Source: Bradyrhizobium betae (GTDB lineage: Bacteria > Pseudomonadota > Alphaproteobacteria > Rhizobiales > Xanthobacteraceae). Taken from it: a stretch of DNA of 55,552 nucleotides. The stretch spans positions 1-55,552 of the forward strand of contig NZ_MZXW01000048.1 in the NCBI RefSeq assembly GCF_004123905.1, read 5' to 3'. Shown here in pieces: positions 1-9,099 of this stretch; position 1 is the first letter of the stretch, and every line of letters starts with the position of its first letter. A program made the position numbers and the translations under genes. The notes under the pieces are model-generated. The model was not told the DNA's origin. It made no database searches and saw only the letters and a program-made list of their open reading frames with translations.

Positions 1-697
1 CGCCGACCTTCTCGGAAAGGTCCGCGATCTCGTTGATGAAGGTGATCTTGGTCGCGAGGAACGCGTTGGCGGCGTATTTGATCATCTCGGCGGTGCGGCG
101 CGCCGTGAACATCAGCGGCGCCTGGTTGAGCGACAGCGGGCGGTAGATGTCGCCCATCACCTTGCGGCCGCGCTCGTCGGAGGTGCCGACGACGACGCGA
201 TCGGGAAACTTGAAGTCGCGGATCGCCGCGCCCTCGCGCAGGAATTCGGGATTGGAGGCGACGACGACGTCGGCCTTGGGATTGGTCTCGCGGATGATGC
301 GCTCGACCTCATCGCCGGTGCCGACCGGGACGGTCGATTTGGTCACGACCACGGTGAAGCCGGAGAGCGACTGCGCGATCTCTTTCGCGGCGGCATAGAC
401 GTAGGACAGATCGGCGTGACCGTCACCGCGGCGCGACGGCGTGCCGACCGCGATGAAGACCGCATCGGCATCCGCAACCGGCTTCGACAAATCGGTGGTG
501 AACTCCAGCCGCTTGGCTTTCACGTTGGCCGCAACCAGCTCGTCGAGGCCGGGCTCGTAGATCGGAATCTCGCCGCGATGAAGTGCCGCGATCTTCTTCT
601 CGTCCTTGTCGACGCAAACGACGTCGTGACCGAAATCCGCAAAGCAGGCTCCGGACACCAGTCCCACATAGCCCGTTCCTATCATCGCGATTCGCAT
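1..697 (-). CDS. ugd: UDP-glucose 6-dehydrogenase, C-terminus beyond window
   Basis: Oxidises UDP-glucose to UDP-glucuronate with two NAD+, a cytosolic step supplying exopolysaccharide and LPS precursors. The visible 232 residues start MRIAMIGTGYVGLVSGACFA, a GxGxxG Rossmann motif, and continue through the family segments YEPGLDEL, VGTPS, TKSTVPVGT and NPEFLREG, ending in the EMIKYAANAFLATKI helix. The catalytic-Cys domain lies outside the window to the left. The ATG at 697 puts the Rossmann strand at residue 2, as is usual. The divergent neighbour is a membrane acyltransferase, which fits surface polysaccharide work. No frame disruption is seen. Confidence 0.95.
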   Translation of the reverse strand, partial: MRIAMIGTGYVGLVSGACFADFGHDVVCVDKDEKKIAALHRGEIPIYEPGLDELVAANVKAKRLEFTTDLSKPVADADAVFIAVGTPSRRGDGHADLSYVYAAAKEIAQSLSGFTVVVTKSTVPVGTGDEVERIIRETNPKADVVVASNPEFLREGAAIRDFKFPDRVVVGTSDERGRKVMGDIYRPLSLNQAPLMFTARRTAEMIKYAANAFLATKITFINEIADLSEKVG

Positions 698-890
698 GAA
701 AAACCCTGTTTTGGCTTGGTTAACGAAACCCCAATTCGGGGCGGTTTAGCACTTTCCCGACGGAAGGAAACCGTCAGCACGCAAAAACCGGCACACGAAT
801 TGTACCGGCAAAGAAATCGTAAACCGCTGGGCCCCACACTGCATCACGCCCGCACAGCGCCGGGCGGACCACGCCTCGAAACGGGACACC

Positions 891-1958
891 ATGGCACCAT
901 CAGGCACATCAGCGGCGAACGGGCTTTCCAAGGCCCCTCCTGCCGCGCGTGTCGACTGGGTCGACTACGCCAAGGGCATCTGCATCGTCATGGTCGTGAT
1001 GATGCATTCGGTCCTGGGGGTCGAGCTCGCCGCCGGCGAGACCGGTTTCATGCATACCCTGGTGGCGTTCGCAAAGCCGTTCCGGATGCCGGATTTCTTC
1101 CTGATTTCGGGCCTGTTCCTGCCACTGGTGATCGACCGCGACTGGCGAACCTATCTCGACCGCAAGGTGGTGCATTTCGCCTATTTCTATGTCGTCTGGG
1201 TGACAATCCAGTTCGGCTTCAAGGCGCCCGCCTTCGCGGCGGAAACCGGCTGGCGCGACGTCAGCCTCTTGTATCTCGAATCCTTCATCGAGCCGTTCGG
1301 TACGCTCTGGTTCATCTATCTGCTGCCCGTGTTCTTCGTCGTCACAAAACTGACACGCAAAATGCCGCCGCTGGCGATCTGGCTCATTGCCGTCGCGCTC
1401 GAGACCGCGCGCATCACGACCGGCTGGACCGCGATCGACGAGTTCTGCGCGCGCTTCGTCTATTTCTATTCGGGCTATCTGTTCGCGCCTTACGTGTTCG
1501 CACTGTCGGATCGCGCCCGCAGCCATCCCGCGCTGGCGCTTGTGGCGCTTGCGACCTGGGCGCTGGTCAATGCCGGCCTCGTCGTGCTCGGCGCGAGCGA
1601 ATGGAAGATTGTCTCGCTCGTGCTCGGCTTTGCGGGCGCCTGTGCCATTATCACGATGGCCACGCTGCTCGCGCGCGCGCAGTGGCTGAACTTCCTCCGC
1701 TTCTGCGGCGAACATTCGATCGTGATCTATCTCGCCTTCTTCCTGCCGATGGCGGCGACGCGAACGCTGCTGCTGCACACCGGCATCATTGCCGACATCG
1801 GCGCGGTGTCGTTGATCGTGACCGTCGTTGGCGTGATCGGCGCGTTCGCGATCTGGCGGGCTGCACTGCGCCTTGGTGGCAATTTCCTTTTCGAGCGGCC
1901 GGAGGCATTCTGGATCGCGCCGAAGCAGGCGGCGGCGCGGTTGCAGGCGGCGGAGTAG
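891..1958 (+). CDS. Acyltransferase-3 family membrane protein
   Basis: Predicted integral membrane O-acyltransferase of 355 residues that would acylate a surface sugar or lipid-linked glycan. The N-terminal signature is RVDWVDYAKGICIVMVVMMH near residues 20-40, followed by the family motif MPDFFLISGLF near 65. About ten hydrophobic segments follow, among them LWFIYLLPVFFVV, ALVALATWALVNAGL and SIVIYLAFFLPMA. The His in MMHS is the usual catalytic candidate. It is divergent from ugd across 193 bases and ends 79 bases before polA. The substrate is unknown; the ugd neighbour suggests exopolysaccharide modification, by inference only. Confidence 0.85.
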   Translation: MAPSGTSAANGLSKAPPAARVDWVDYAKGICIVMVVMMHSVLGVELAAGETGFMHTLVAFAKPFRMPDFFLISGLFLPLVIDRDWRTYLDRKVVHFAYFYVVWVTIQFGFKAPAFAAETGWRDVSLLYLESFIEPFGTLWFIYLLPVFFVVTKLTRKMPPLAIWLIAVALETARITTGWTAIDEFCARFVYFYSGYLFAPYVFALSDRARSHPALALVALATWALVNAGLVVLGASEWKIVSLVLGFAGACAIITMATLLARAQWLNFLRFCGEHSIVIYLAFFLPMAATRTLLLHTGIIADIGAVSLIVTVVGVIGAFAIWRAALRLGGNFLFERPEAFWIAPKQAAARLQAAE

Positions 1959-2037
1959 CGGGGGATAGCTGCGTCCGCCGCCCAAAAATCGACCTCCCCA
2001 GGCTGTCAAATGCCGCAAAAATTCATACATTGCGGCC

Positions 2038-5000
2038 ATGCCCAAAACCTCCCCGAAGACCACCGCCCAAGCTGACACCAAGCCCGCTGCTGACAAAGCT
2101 GCTGCCAAACCGGTCGCCGCCAAGGCGGCTGGCAAGGGCGACCACGTCTTTTTGGTCGACGGTTCCGGTTACATCTTCCGCGCCTATCACGCGCTGCCGC
2201 CGCTGAACCGCAAATCAGACGGCCTTCAGGTCAACGCCGTGCTCGGCTTCTGCAACATGCTATGGAAGCTGTTGCGCGACATGCCCGAGGACAACCGGCC
2301 GACACATCTGGCGATCATCTTCGACAAGTCGGAAATCACCTTTCGCAACAAGATCTACCCCGAATACAAGGCGCACCGGCCGCCGGCGCCTGACGATCTC
2401 ATTCCGCAATTCGCCCTGATCCGCGAAGCCGTGCGCGCCTTCGACCTACCCTGCCTGGAACAAGTGGGGTTCGAGGCCGACGATCTCATCGCGACCTATG
2501 CGCGGCAGGCGAGCGAGCGCGGCGCCACGACAACCATCGTGTCCTCCGACAAGGACCTGATGCAGCTCGTGAACGACAAGATCATGATGTACGACACCAT
2601 GAAGGATCGCCGCATCGGCGTCCCCGAGGTGATCGAGAAATTCGGCGTGCCGCCGGAAAAGGTCGTGGAAGTGCAGGCACTGGCCGGCGATTCCACCGAC
2701 AACGTGCCCGGCGTGCCCGGCATCGGCATCAAGACCGCGGCGCAGCTGATCGTCGAATATGGCGACCTCGAGCAGCTTTTGTTCCGTGCCACCGAGATCA
2801 AGCAGCCGAAGCGGCGCGAGGCCCTGATCGAGAATGCCGAGAAGGCGCGGATCTCGCGCCAGCTGGTGCTGCTCGACGACAAGGTCGAGCTGGAGGTGCC
2901 GCTAGACGATCTCGCCGTCCACGAGCCCGATGCGCGAAAGCTGATCGCCTTCCTGAAGGCGATGGAATTCTCCACGCTCACCCGCCGCGTCGCCGATTAT
3001 TCGCAGATCGATCCGGCCAATGTCGACGCGGATCCCGGCTATGCAAGCGGCGCCAGTGTCTTCTCGCCGCTGCCGCCTTCGGACGTCGTGCCGGCACCAG
3101 GAGCCGCGACGCCGGCGCAGGGAAGGCTGGGCGAGCGCAACGCGTCGGCGAGCAAGGAGGACAAGGCCGCGAGCCCGAAGGGCGCGCCGATTTCTCTCGC
3201 AGCAGCGCGCGAAGAGGCTTTGCGCAAGCTTCCAGTCGATCGCAGCAAGTACCAGGCCATCAAGACGCTCAAGGAGCTCGACGCCTTCATCGCGCGTATC
3301 CATGATGCGGGCTATGTCGCGATCGAGATCAGGGCGAATTCCATCGACCCGATGCAGGGCGATCTGTGCGGTATCGCATTGGCCCTGGCGCCGAACGAGG
3401 CCTGCTACGTGCCGCTAGCGCACAAGCAGTCCGGCGGCGGTGCCGGGTTGTTCGACGCCGGCCTTGCGCCGGATCAGGTCAAACACGCTGAGGCGATCGA
3501 AGCGTTGCGGCCCGTTCTGGAATCGGCCGGCATCCTCAAGATCGGCTTCGACGTCAAATTTACCGCCGTCATGCTGGCGCAGCACGGCATCACGCTGTGC
3601 AACATCGACGATGCCCAACTGATCTCCTACGTGCTCGACGCCGGCCGCGGCTCGCATGCGCTGGAGCAGCTGTCCGAGCGCTGGTTCGGCCACGCCATGC
3701 TGAAGGAGAACGAGCTGCTCGGCAGCGGCAAGGGCAAGATCACCTTTGACCAGGTGCCGATCGACAAGGCCGCACCGCTGTCGGCCGAAGGCGCCGACAT
3801 CGCGCTGCGCGTCTGGCACGTGCTGAAGCCGCGCCTCGTCGCCGAGCACATGACGACTGTCTATGAAACGCTGGAGCGGCCGCTGGTGCCGGTGCTCGCG
3901 CGCATGGAGCGTCGCGGCATCTCGATCGACCGCCAGGTGCTGTCACGTCTTTCCGGCGACTTTGCCCAGACCGCGGCCCGCGTCGAGGCCAAGATCCAGG
4001 AGATCGCGGGCGAGCCGGTCAATGTCGGCAGCCCCAAGCAGATTGGCGACATCCTGTTCGGCAAGATGGGACTATCAGGCGGCACCAAGACGAAAACGGG
4101 CGCGTGGTCGACCACCGCGCAGGTGCTCGACGATCTCGCCGAGCAGGGCCACGACCTTCCGAAGAAGATTCTGGAGTGGCGCCAGGTCTCGAAGCTGAAA
4201 TCGACCTACACCGATGCGCTGCCGACCTATGTCAACCCGCAGACCCATCGCGTGCACACGACCTACGCGCTGGCTGCGACCACGACCGGCCGGCTGTCGT
4301 CGAACGAGCCGAATCTGCAGAACATCCCGGTGCGCACCGAAGACGGCCGCAAGATCAGGCGCGCCTTCATTGCAACGCCGGGGCACAAGCTCGTCTCGGC
4401 CGACTATTCGCAGATCGAGCTGCGGCTGCTCGCCGAGATCGCCGACATTCCCGTGCTGAAGCAGGCGTTTAAGGACGGGCTCGACATTCACGCGATGACC
4501 GCGTCCGAAATGTTCGGCGTGCCGATCGAGGGCATGCCGAGCGAGATCCGCCGCCGCGCCAAAGCGATCAATTTCGGCATCATCTACGGCATCTCCGCGT
4601 TCGGCCTCGCCAACCAGCTCGGCATCGCGCGCGAGGAGGCCTCCGCCTACATCAAGAAGTATTTCGAGCGTTTCCCCGGCATCCGCGCCTATATGGACGA
4701 GACGCGGGACTTCTGCCGGAGCCACGGCTACGTCACCACGCTGTTCGGCCGCAAGATGCACTATCCCGACATCAAGGCCTCGAACGCCTCGGTGCGCGCC
4801 TTCAACGAGCGCGCCGCGATCAACGCGCGGCTTCAGGGCACCGCCGCCGACATCATCCGCCGCGCCATGACGCGGGTGGAGGATGCGCTCGCCGAGAAGA
4901 AACTCTCGGCGCAGATGCTATTGCAGGTGCATGACGAACTGATCTTCGAGGTGCCGGACGCCGAGGTCGCGGCGACGCTGCCCGTCGTGCAGCACGTGAT

Positions 5001-5088
5001 GCAGGACGCACCGTTCCCGGCCGTGCTGCTGTCGGTGCCGCTGCATGTCGACGCGCGCGCGGCGAATAATTGGGACGAGGCGCACTGA
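2038..5088 (+). CDS. polA: DNA polymerase I, proofreading site degenerate
   Basis: Pol I (1016 residues) fills gaps in repair and removes Okazaki primers. The N-terminal 5' nuclease is intact (FLVDGSGYIFRAYHALPPL; GDSTDNVPGVPGIG). The polymerase motifs are intact: A (SADYSQIELRLLAEI), B (RRRAKAINFGIIYG) and C (LQVHDELIFEV). The middle 3'-5' exonuclease fold is recognisable but its metal ligands are gone: by alignment to E. coli Pol I, D355 is E430, E357 is R432, D424 is T509, Y497 is L581 and D501 is G585. Residues 1-36 are a low-complexity Ala/Lys/Pro tail ahead of the nuclease domain. Residues 340-395 are an Ala/Pro-rich linker. Proofreading loss is inferred; polymerase and flap activities should remain. 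Confidence 0.97.
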   Translation: MPKTSPKTTAQADTKPAADKAAAKPVAAKAAGKGDHVFLVDGSGYIFRAYHALPPLNRKSDGLQVNAVLGFCNMLWKLLRDMPEDNRPTHLAIIFDKSEITFRNKIYPEYKAHRPPAPDDLIPQFALIREAVRAFDLPCLEQVGFEADDLIATYARQASERGATTTIVSSDKDLMQLVNDKIMMYDTMKDRRIGVPEVIEKFGVPPEKVVEVQALAGDSTDNVPGVPGIGIKTAAQLIVEYGDLEQLLFRATEIKQPKRREALIENAEKARISRQLVLLDDKVELEVPLDDLAVHEPDARKLIAFLKAMEFSTLTRRVADYSQIDPANVDADPGYASGASVFSPLPPSDVVPAPGAATPAQGRLGERNASASKEDKAASPKGAPISLAAAREEALRKLPVDRSKYQAIKTLKELDAFIARIHDAGYVAIEIRANSIDPMQGDLCGIALALAPNEACYVPLAHKQSGGGAGLFDAGLAPDQVKHAEAIEALRPVLESAGILKIGFDVKFTAVMLAQHGITLCNIDDAQLISYVLDAGRGSHALEQLSERWFGHAMLKENELLGSGKGKITFDQVPIDKAAPLSAEGADIALRVWHVLKPRLVAEHMTTVYETLERPLVPVLARMERRGISIDRQVLSRLSGDFAQTAARVEAKIQEIAGEPVNVGSPKQIGDILFGKMGLSGGTKTKTGAWSTTAQVLDDLAEQGHDLPKKILEWRQVSKLKSTYTDALPTYVNPQTHRVHTTYALAATTTGRLSSNEPNLQNIPVRTEDGRKIRRAFIATPGHKLVSADYSQIELRLLAEIADIPVLKQAFKDGLDIHAMTASEMFGVPIEGMPSEIRRRAKAINFGIIYGISAFGLANQLGIAREEASAYIKKYFERFPGIRAYMDETRDFCRSHGYVTTLFGRKMHYPDIKASNASVRAFNERAAINARLQGTAADIIRRAMTRVEDALAEKKLSAQMLLQVHDELIFEVPDAEVAATLPVVQHVMQDAPFPAVLLSVPLHVDARAANNWDEAH

Positions 5089-5095
5089 GGCTGCT

Positions 5096-5223
5096 TTCCC
5101 CGGATGCTGCGCAGCGCGCCGCCCTTCGCGGCGTGGTGCGCTGCTGATCCGGGGCCCACATCGCGCCAGCTGGGTCCCGGCTCTGCGTCGCACCGTTTCA
5201 CGCTGCGCCGCGTCCGGGACACG
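5096..5223. repeat. Dispersed palindromic repeat, family A copy 1
   Basis: About 128 bases just after polA. It shares blocks with four other copies: outer arms CGGATGC / GCGTCCGGGACACG and an inner pair CCGGGGCCCA / TGGGTCCCGGCTCTGC. Transcribed, the arms fold into long GC-rich hairpins, so a 3'-end or terminator-like role after polA is plausible. It holds no gene. Confidence 0.8.
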
Positions 5224-5311
5224 GGAGTTGAATTGTCCTCCGAGCAATTGCGTCATGGCACCACCGCGCCTCGCATATTAGAACCACCGCATCTCCCGCG
5301 CCGGTTCGCTC

Positions 5312-5947
5312 ATGCCCCACACCTCCGCTCTTCTCGGCTTTGCCCTCGTCTGCCTCGGTCTCGTGCTCACGCCGGGGCCGAACATGATCTATCTGATCTC
5401 GCGCTCGATCACGCAGGGGCCGGCCGCGGGCATCGTCTCGCTCGGCGGTGTGGCTCTGGGGTTCGTGTTCTACATGCTGTGCGCGGCGTTCGGCATCACG
5501 GCGCTGCTGCTCGCTGTTCCCTTCGCCTATGACGCGCTGCGCTTCGCCGGCGCCGGCTACATGCTCTGGCTCGCCTGGCAGGCGGTGAAGCCGGGCGGGC
5601 GCTCGCCGTTTCAGGTGAAGCAACTCGCCATCGACAGCCCGCGAAAACTGTTCACGATGGGCTTCGTCACCAATCTGCTCAATCCGAAGATCGCGATGCT
5701 CTATCTCGCGCTGTTGCCGCAATTCATCGAGCCCAGCGCGGGCAGCGTGCTGGCACAGTCGCTCGTGCTCGGCGCGATCCAGATCGCGATCAGCGTCAGC
5801 GTCAATGCGATCATAGCGCTCGCGGCGGGATCGATCGCACTGTTCCTCGCGAGCCGGCCGAGTTGGATGCTGGTGCAACGCTGGCTGATGGGCACGGTGC
5901 TGGCCGGGCTCGCGGTGCGGATGGCGGTGGAAGCGAAGAAGGTGTAG
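5312..5947 (+). CDS. LysE/RhtB family amino-acid exporter
   Basis: Inner-membrane efflux protein of 211 residues, the usual family length, exporting amino acids or related small molecules. The hallmark motif LTPGPNMIYLISRSITQGP lies at about residues 19-37, and six hydrophobic segments follow (for example VALGFVFYMLCAAFGI, MLYLALLPQFI, LVLGAIQIAIS). NLLNPKIA is the second conserved motif. The ATG at 5312 gives a normal N-terminus. It stands alone between two family A repeats. The substrate cannot be read from the sequence. Confidence 0.92.
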   Translation: MPHTSALLGFALVCLGLVLTPGPNMIYLISRSITQGPAAGIVSLGGVALGFVFYMLCAAFGITALLLAVPFAYDALRFAGAGYMLWLAWQAVKPGGRSPFQVKQLAIDSPRKLFTMGFVTNLLNPKIAMLYLALLPQFIEPSAGSVLAQSLVLGAIQIAISVSVNAIIALAAGSIALFLASRPSWMLVQRWLMGTVLAGLAVRMAVEAKKV

Positions 5948-5969
5948 CGGACGCCGCGAAGCACGCTCC

Positions 5970-6091
5970 GTGTCCCGGACGCGCTGCTGCGCAGAGCCGG
6001 GACCCAGAAAGCTAAGACCGAGATCGGAGAGGCATGGGCCCCGGCTCTGCAGCACACCGCTTGCGCGCTGCGCTGCGTCCGGGGCACGAGG
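5970..6091. repeat. Dispersed palindromic repeat, family A copy 2
   Basis: Starts GTGTCCCGGACGCGCTGC, passes GCAGAGCCGGGACCCAG and GGCCCCGGCTCTGCAG, and ends CTGCGTCCGGGGCACGAG, so both the inner and outer arms are inverted repeats. It fills the gap between the convergent lysE-type and GST genes, a position that suits a bidirectional terminator. Confidence 0.85.
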
Positions 6092-6111
6092 CGTGAGAGT
6101 TCGTCGGCAGG

Positions 6112-6738
6112 CTAATCCAGCTTCGCCTCCATGCCCCGCTTCACGGCCGGGCGGGCCATGAGGGCGTCGTACCAGCGCTTGACGTTGGGGAAATCGGCCA
6201 GATCAACCTTGTGGCGAGGGTGGCGCCAGGCCCAGCCCAGGATGGCAAAATCGGCAACCGAGAGGTCGCCGGCGACGAAGTCGTGGTCCGCCAGCCGGCG
6301 ATCGAGCACGCCGTAGAGACGGCGGGTCTCGGCCATGTAACGTTTCAGGCCGTAGGCGCGGTCCTGCTCGTTCTCGAGTGCGATGAAATGATGCACCTGG
6401 CCGGGCATCGGGCCGAACCCGCCCATCTGCCACATCAGCCATTCATAGACGGGGACACGAGCGCCAAGCGATTTCGGCAGGAATTTGCCGGTCTTTTCGC
6501 CGAGATAGAGCAGGATCGCGCCGGATTCGAAGATGCCGACCGGCTTGCCGTCGGGACCCTCGGGGTCGAGGATCGCCGGGATCTTGTTGTTGGGGCTGAG
6601 CTTGAGGAACCCCGGTGCCATCTGCTCGCCCTTGGTGATGTTCACCGGGACCACCTTGTAGGGCAGCCCCATTTCCTCCAGCGCGACCGAGATCTTGCGG
6701 CCGTTCGGCGTGTTCCAGGTGTGCAGCTCGATGGTCAT
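6112..6738 (-). CDS. yfcG: Nu-class glutathione transferase (YfcG-like)
   Basis: Glutathione-dependent thiol/disulfide reductase of 208 residues. The thioredoxin-like N-domain starts MTIELHTWNTPNGRKISVAL, with Thr-Pro-Asn at residues 10-12, the E. coli YfcG signature in place of the Tyr or Ser of classic GSTs. SPNNKIPAI holds the cis-Pro and FESGAILLYL the glutathione-binding Glu-Ser. The helical C-domain includes WQMGGFGPMPGQ and AGDLSVADFA. The family is known for peroxide and disulfide reduction; the physiological substrate here is unknown. It is convergent with the upstream exporter and divergent from pyrE. Confidence 0.92.
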   Translation of the reverse strand: MTIELHTWNTPNGRKISVALEEMGLPYKVVPVNITKGEQMAPGFLKLSPNNKIPAILDPEGPDGKPVGIFESGAILLYLGEKTGKFLPKSLGARVPVYEWLMWQMGGFGPMPGQVHHFIALENEQDRAYGLKRYMAETRRLYGVLDRRLADHDFVAGDLSVADFAILGWAWRHPRHKVDLADFPNVKRWYDALMARPAVKRGMEAKLD

Positions 6739-6924
6739 TTACGCGTGTCCTTGCCCAGTTTCTTTGCCCGAAATATCCGGCATCCACCTACCCCAGAAGG
6801 TTGCACCCCTACAACCGGCGGACCGGGATGGCCGATCCCTGTTGACGGGAGACACCCCCTCTGGAATGTCGGGCCCGTCGCGGATAAATTCCGCCACTTC
6901 CAAAAACGCTCCCGAGGGACCGCC

Positions 6925-7488
6925 GTGTCGAAATCAGCCTCCCGCGCCCGCCTGTTCGAAATCATCCGCCGGCGCTCTTTCGGCCGCGGCGATGTCACGC
7001 TCGCGTCGGGCCGCAAGAGCGATTTCTATTTCAACCTCAAGCCGACCATGCTCGACCCCGAGGGCGCGACGCTGCTCGCCGAACTCACCTATGAGACGCT
7101 GAAGGACGACAATCTCGATTTCATCGGCGGGCTCGAAATGGGCGCGGTGCCGCTGGCCGGCGCGCTGGCGCAGATCTCCTGGATCAAGGGCCATCCGATC
7201 GCGGCGTTCTTCGTGCGCAAGAAGCCGAAGGAGCACGGCGCGAAACTCGCGATCGAAGGACTGCCCAAGGGCGAGACGCTCGAGGGCAAGCGCGTCGTGA
7301 TCGTCGAGGACGTCACCACCACGGGCGGCTCGGCGATGAAGGCGGTGGAATCCGTGCGCGAGACCGGCGCCGAAGTCGTGCTGGTGCTGACCATGGTCGA
7401 CCGCGAGGAAGGCGCCACCGACACCTTCGGTGCGGCCGGCCTGCCGTTCCGCTCGCTGTACAAGGCGTCGGAATTCTTGAAGGCGTAA
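6925..7488 (+). CDS. pyrE: Orotate phosphoribosyltransferase
   Basis: Converts orotate and PRPP to OMP in pyrimidine synthesis. The 187-residue protein has the substrate loop region TLASGRKSDFYFNLKPTML, GGLEMGAVPLAGAL, and the PRPP-binding motif VVIVEDVTTTGGS. The reading frame stays open far upstream, but homology begins only at the GTG at 6925, which has GAGGGA eight bases before it. That open upstream stretch runs antisense to the GST gene and is a shadow. pyrD lies about 13 kb away, so the pathway genes are scattered. Confidence 0.95.
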   Translation: MSKSASRARLFEIIRRRSFGRGDVTLASGRKSDFYFNLKPTMLDPEGATLLAELTYETLKDDNLDFIGGLEMGAVPLAGALAQISWIKGHPIAAFFVRKKPKEHGAKLAIEGLPKGETLEGKRVVIVEDVTTTGGSAMKAVESVRETGAEVVLVLTMVDREEGATDTFGAAGLPFRSLYKASEFLKA

Positions 7489-7509
7489 CGCGGCGCAGCT
7501 TTCTCCGCC

Positions 7510-7590
7510 GTCATGCCCGGGCCGGACCCGGGCATCCACGTTTTAGCCGCACGAAGATCGTGGATGGCCGGGACAAGCCCGGCCATGACG
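7510..7590. repeat. Dispersed palindromic repeat, family B copy 1
   Basis: GTCATGCCCGGGC ... CCCGGGCATCCACG, then CGTGGATGGCCGGGAC ... CCCGGCCATGACG. Two hairpins are nested inside an outer inverted repeat, just after the pyrE stop. The same unit occurs inverted at 9911-9994. Confidence 0.85.
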
Positions 7591-7711
7591 AGCATCGTGA
7601 TTCAGCTGCCGCCCGCGTTCAACCCTCCTTTACCATCCCGCTCTATGGTGAATCATTCGCTGAGACCTCGTTGGTCCCGGCCCGGTTCAGTAGCGTCGGG
7701 TGGAGTAAGCG

Positions 7712-8536
7712 TTGCGTACAGTCATCTCTCATGCGCGCCGGCGGCGTCGCGCGATGCTTGTGGCCGCCACCCTGGCAGCACCGCTGCTGGCAGCTCCAGC
7801 CCCGGTTTCGGCCGAAGGCCTGTTCGACTTCTTCTTCGGTGGAGCGCAGCAGCAGCGGCCGCAGCGTGAGGTGCCGCAGCAGGCGAGCTCCTACGCCGAC
7901 CCCTTCACCGGCCAGCAGAATGCCGCAACCCCGCAATATGTGCCGCCGACGCGTTCGGCCGCGGCCGGCGGCTCCGGCCCGGCATTCTGCGTGCGCAGCT
8001 GCGACGGCAAATATTTTCCGCTGATGCGCGGCCTCGCCTCGCCGGCGCAGATGTGTCAGGCGTTCTGTCCTGCCAGCGCGACAAAGGTCTATTTCGGCTC
8101 CTCGATTGACGGCGCCTATGCGCAGACCGGCGAGCGCTATGCCGACAGCGAGAACGCGTTCGCCTATCGCAAGGCGCTGCGTTCGGACTGCACCTGCAAC
8201 GGCCGCGAGCCGGTCGGGCTTGCCCCGGTCGATCTCGGGCTCGACTCCTCGCTGAAGGCCGGTGACGTGATCGCGACCAGCGACGGCCTCGTTGCCTATA
8301 CCGGGGTCCGCCTTGGCAACGACCAGACCGCAGAGTTCACGCCGGTCGCCTCCTATCCTGGCCTCACCGCGCAGGTCCGTGCGCGCCTTGGCGAGATGAA
8401 GGTGGCGCCGGTGCGGGCGGAGACGGTTGCGGCAGATGCGCCGGCATCGACCGAGATCGTGCGGCAGGCGCTGCCGGATGTGACAGTGCCGAAGACGCAG
8501 GCGCAGAAGCCGGCGAAGCGGGCGGGGTTGGATTAG
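7712..8536 (+). CDS. Exported DUF2865 protein
   Basis: A secreted or periplasmic protein of 274 residues. After the Arg-rich start MRTVISHARRRRRAM comes a signal-peptide core (LVAATLAAPLLAAPAPVSA, cleavage near residue 34). The domain carries paired cysteines: FCVRSCDGKYFPL, MCQAFCPAS and SDCTCNG, an arrangement typical of DUF2865 and probably disulfide-bonded. The C-terminus is Ala/Lys/Pro-rich. The start is the TTG at 7712, with GGAG ten bases before it; a start at the ATG 42 bases later would keep the signal core. Its function is unknown. The next gene is convergent. Confidence 0.8.
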   Translation: MRTVISHARRRRRAMLVAATLAAPLLAAPAPVSAEGLFDFFFGGAQQQRPQREVPQQASSYADPFTGQQNAATPQYVPPTRSAAAGGSGPAFCVRSCDGKYFPLMRGLASPAQMCQAFCPASATKVYFGSSIDGAYAQTGERYADSENAFAYRKALRSDCTCNGREPVGLAPVDLGLDSSLKAGDVIATSDGLVAYTGVRLGNDQTAEFTPVASYPGLTAQVRARLGEMKVAPVRAETVAADAPASTEIVRQALPDVTVPKTQAQKPAKRAGLD

Positions 8537-8545
8537 TTCGGTCTT

Positions 8546-8666
8546 GTGTCCCGGACGCGGTGCAGCGCGTAGCGGTGCGCCGCAGAGCCGGGACCCAGAA
8601 TGCGGCAATATGGGCCCCGGTTCAGCAGCGTATCACTGACGTGCTGCGCTGCGCCCGGGGCACGAG
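8546..8666. repeat. Dispersed palindromic repeat, family A copy 3
   Basis: GTGTCCCGGACGCGGTGCAG ... GCAGAGCCGGGACCCAG ... GGGCCCCGGTTCAGCAG ... GCTGCGCCCGGGGCACGAG. It fills the convergent gap between the DUF2865 gene and the gene at 8668. Confidence 0.85.
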
Positions 8667-8667
8667 A

Positions 8668-9099
8668 TCACCTCCCGATAATCACCCCGATCACATTCGG
8701 CGCGGCCAGATATTTCTCCTCAATCGCCGCGCGGGCGGCGGCGCGGTTTTCCTGAGTCAGCAATCCGCGCTTTTCGGCCAGGATCATCCAGCAAAAACCC
8801 CACCAGTCGGTCAGCATGCCGGCTTCGCCGATGAGGTCGTAGCCCTGCTCGGCCGCGAAGATGCGCGCATGCGCTTCGTCCAGCGTGTCCAGGAATAGAT
8901 GGTCCTCGACCGAGAACAGATCGTCGCTGATGTCGTCGATGGTGTAGCCCCAGATCGACTGGCACACCGCGTTGAACTCGCGGTCGAACTGGTCGTCATC
9001 AACCCTCTGGCGCCGCGCCGCCTGGTGCAGCCGCGACAGCGAGCGCGCGAAATCGGCGATCCGGGTGAGGGCAAATTGATCGAAGGCAATGGTGGACAT
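8668..9099 (-). CDS. Uncharacterised 143-residue protein, probably SOS-controlled
   Basis: I do not recognise this family. The start at 9099 (MSTIAFDQFALTRIADFARS) has GAGGAC five bases upstream; a longer reading adds 15 residues with no support. It is acidic, without signal peptide or membrane segment, and largely helical to the eye: a basic stretch (LHQAARRQR) then acidic runs (VDDDQFDREF, IDDISDDLFSVEDH) and an aromatic core LTDWWGFCWMILAEKRG. A GTTC-N7-GTTC LexA-type box lies 86 bases upstream. Directly behind it on the same strand is the pdeM end of the DNA-ligase-associated repair set. A role in DNA-damage response is inferred from context alone. Confidence 0.75.
   Translation of the reverse strand: MSTIAFDQFALTRIADFARSLSRLHQAARRQRVDDDQFDREFNAVCQSIWGYTIDDISDDLFSVEDHLFLDTLDEAHARIFAAEQGYDLIGEAGMLTDWWGFCWMILAEKRGLLTQENRAAARAAIEEKYLAAPNVIGVIIGR

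Noticed and set aside
909..2135. Long leftward reading frame of 408 codons opposite the acyltransferase gene
   Set aside because: Arg/Asp/His-rich composition typical of the antisense of a GC-rich gene; no motif, and the rightward gene is a clear membrane acyltransferase.
416..2206. Rightward 596-codon frame across ugd and the acyltransferase
   Set aside because: Antisense to ugd and out of frame with the acyltransferase; no recognisable domain.
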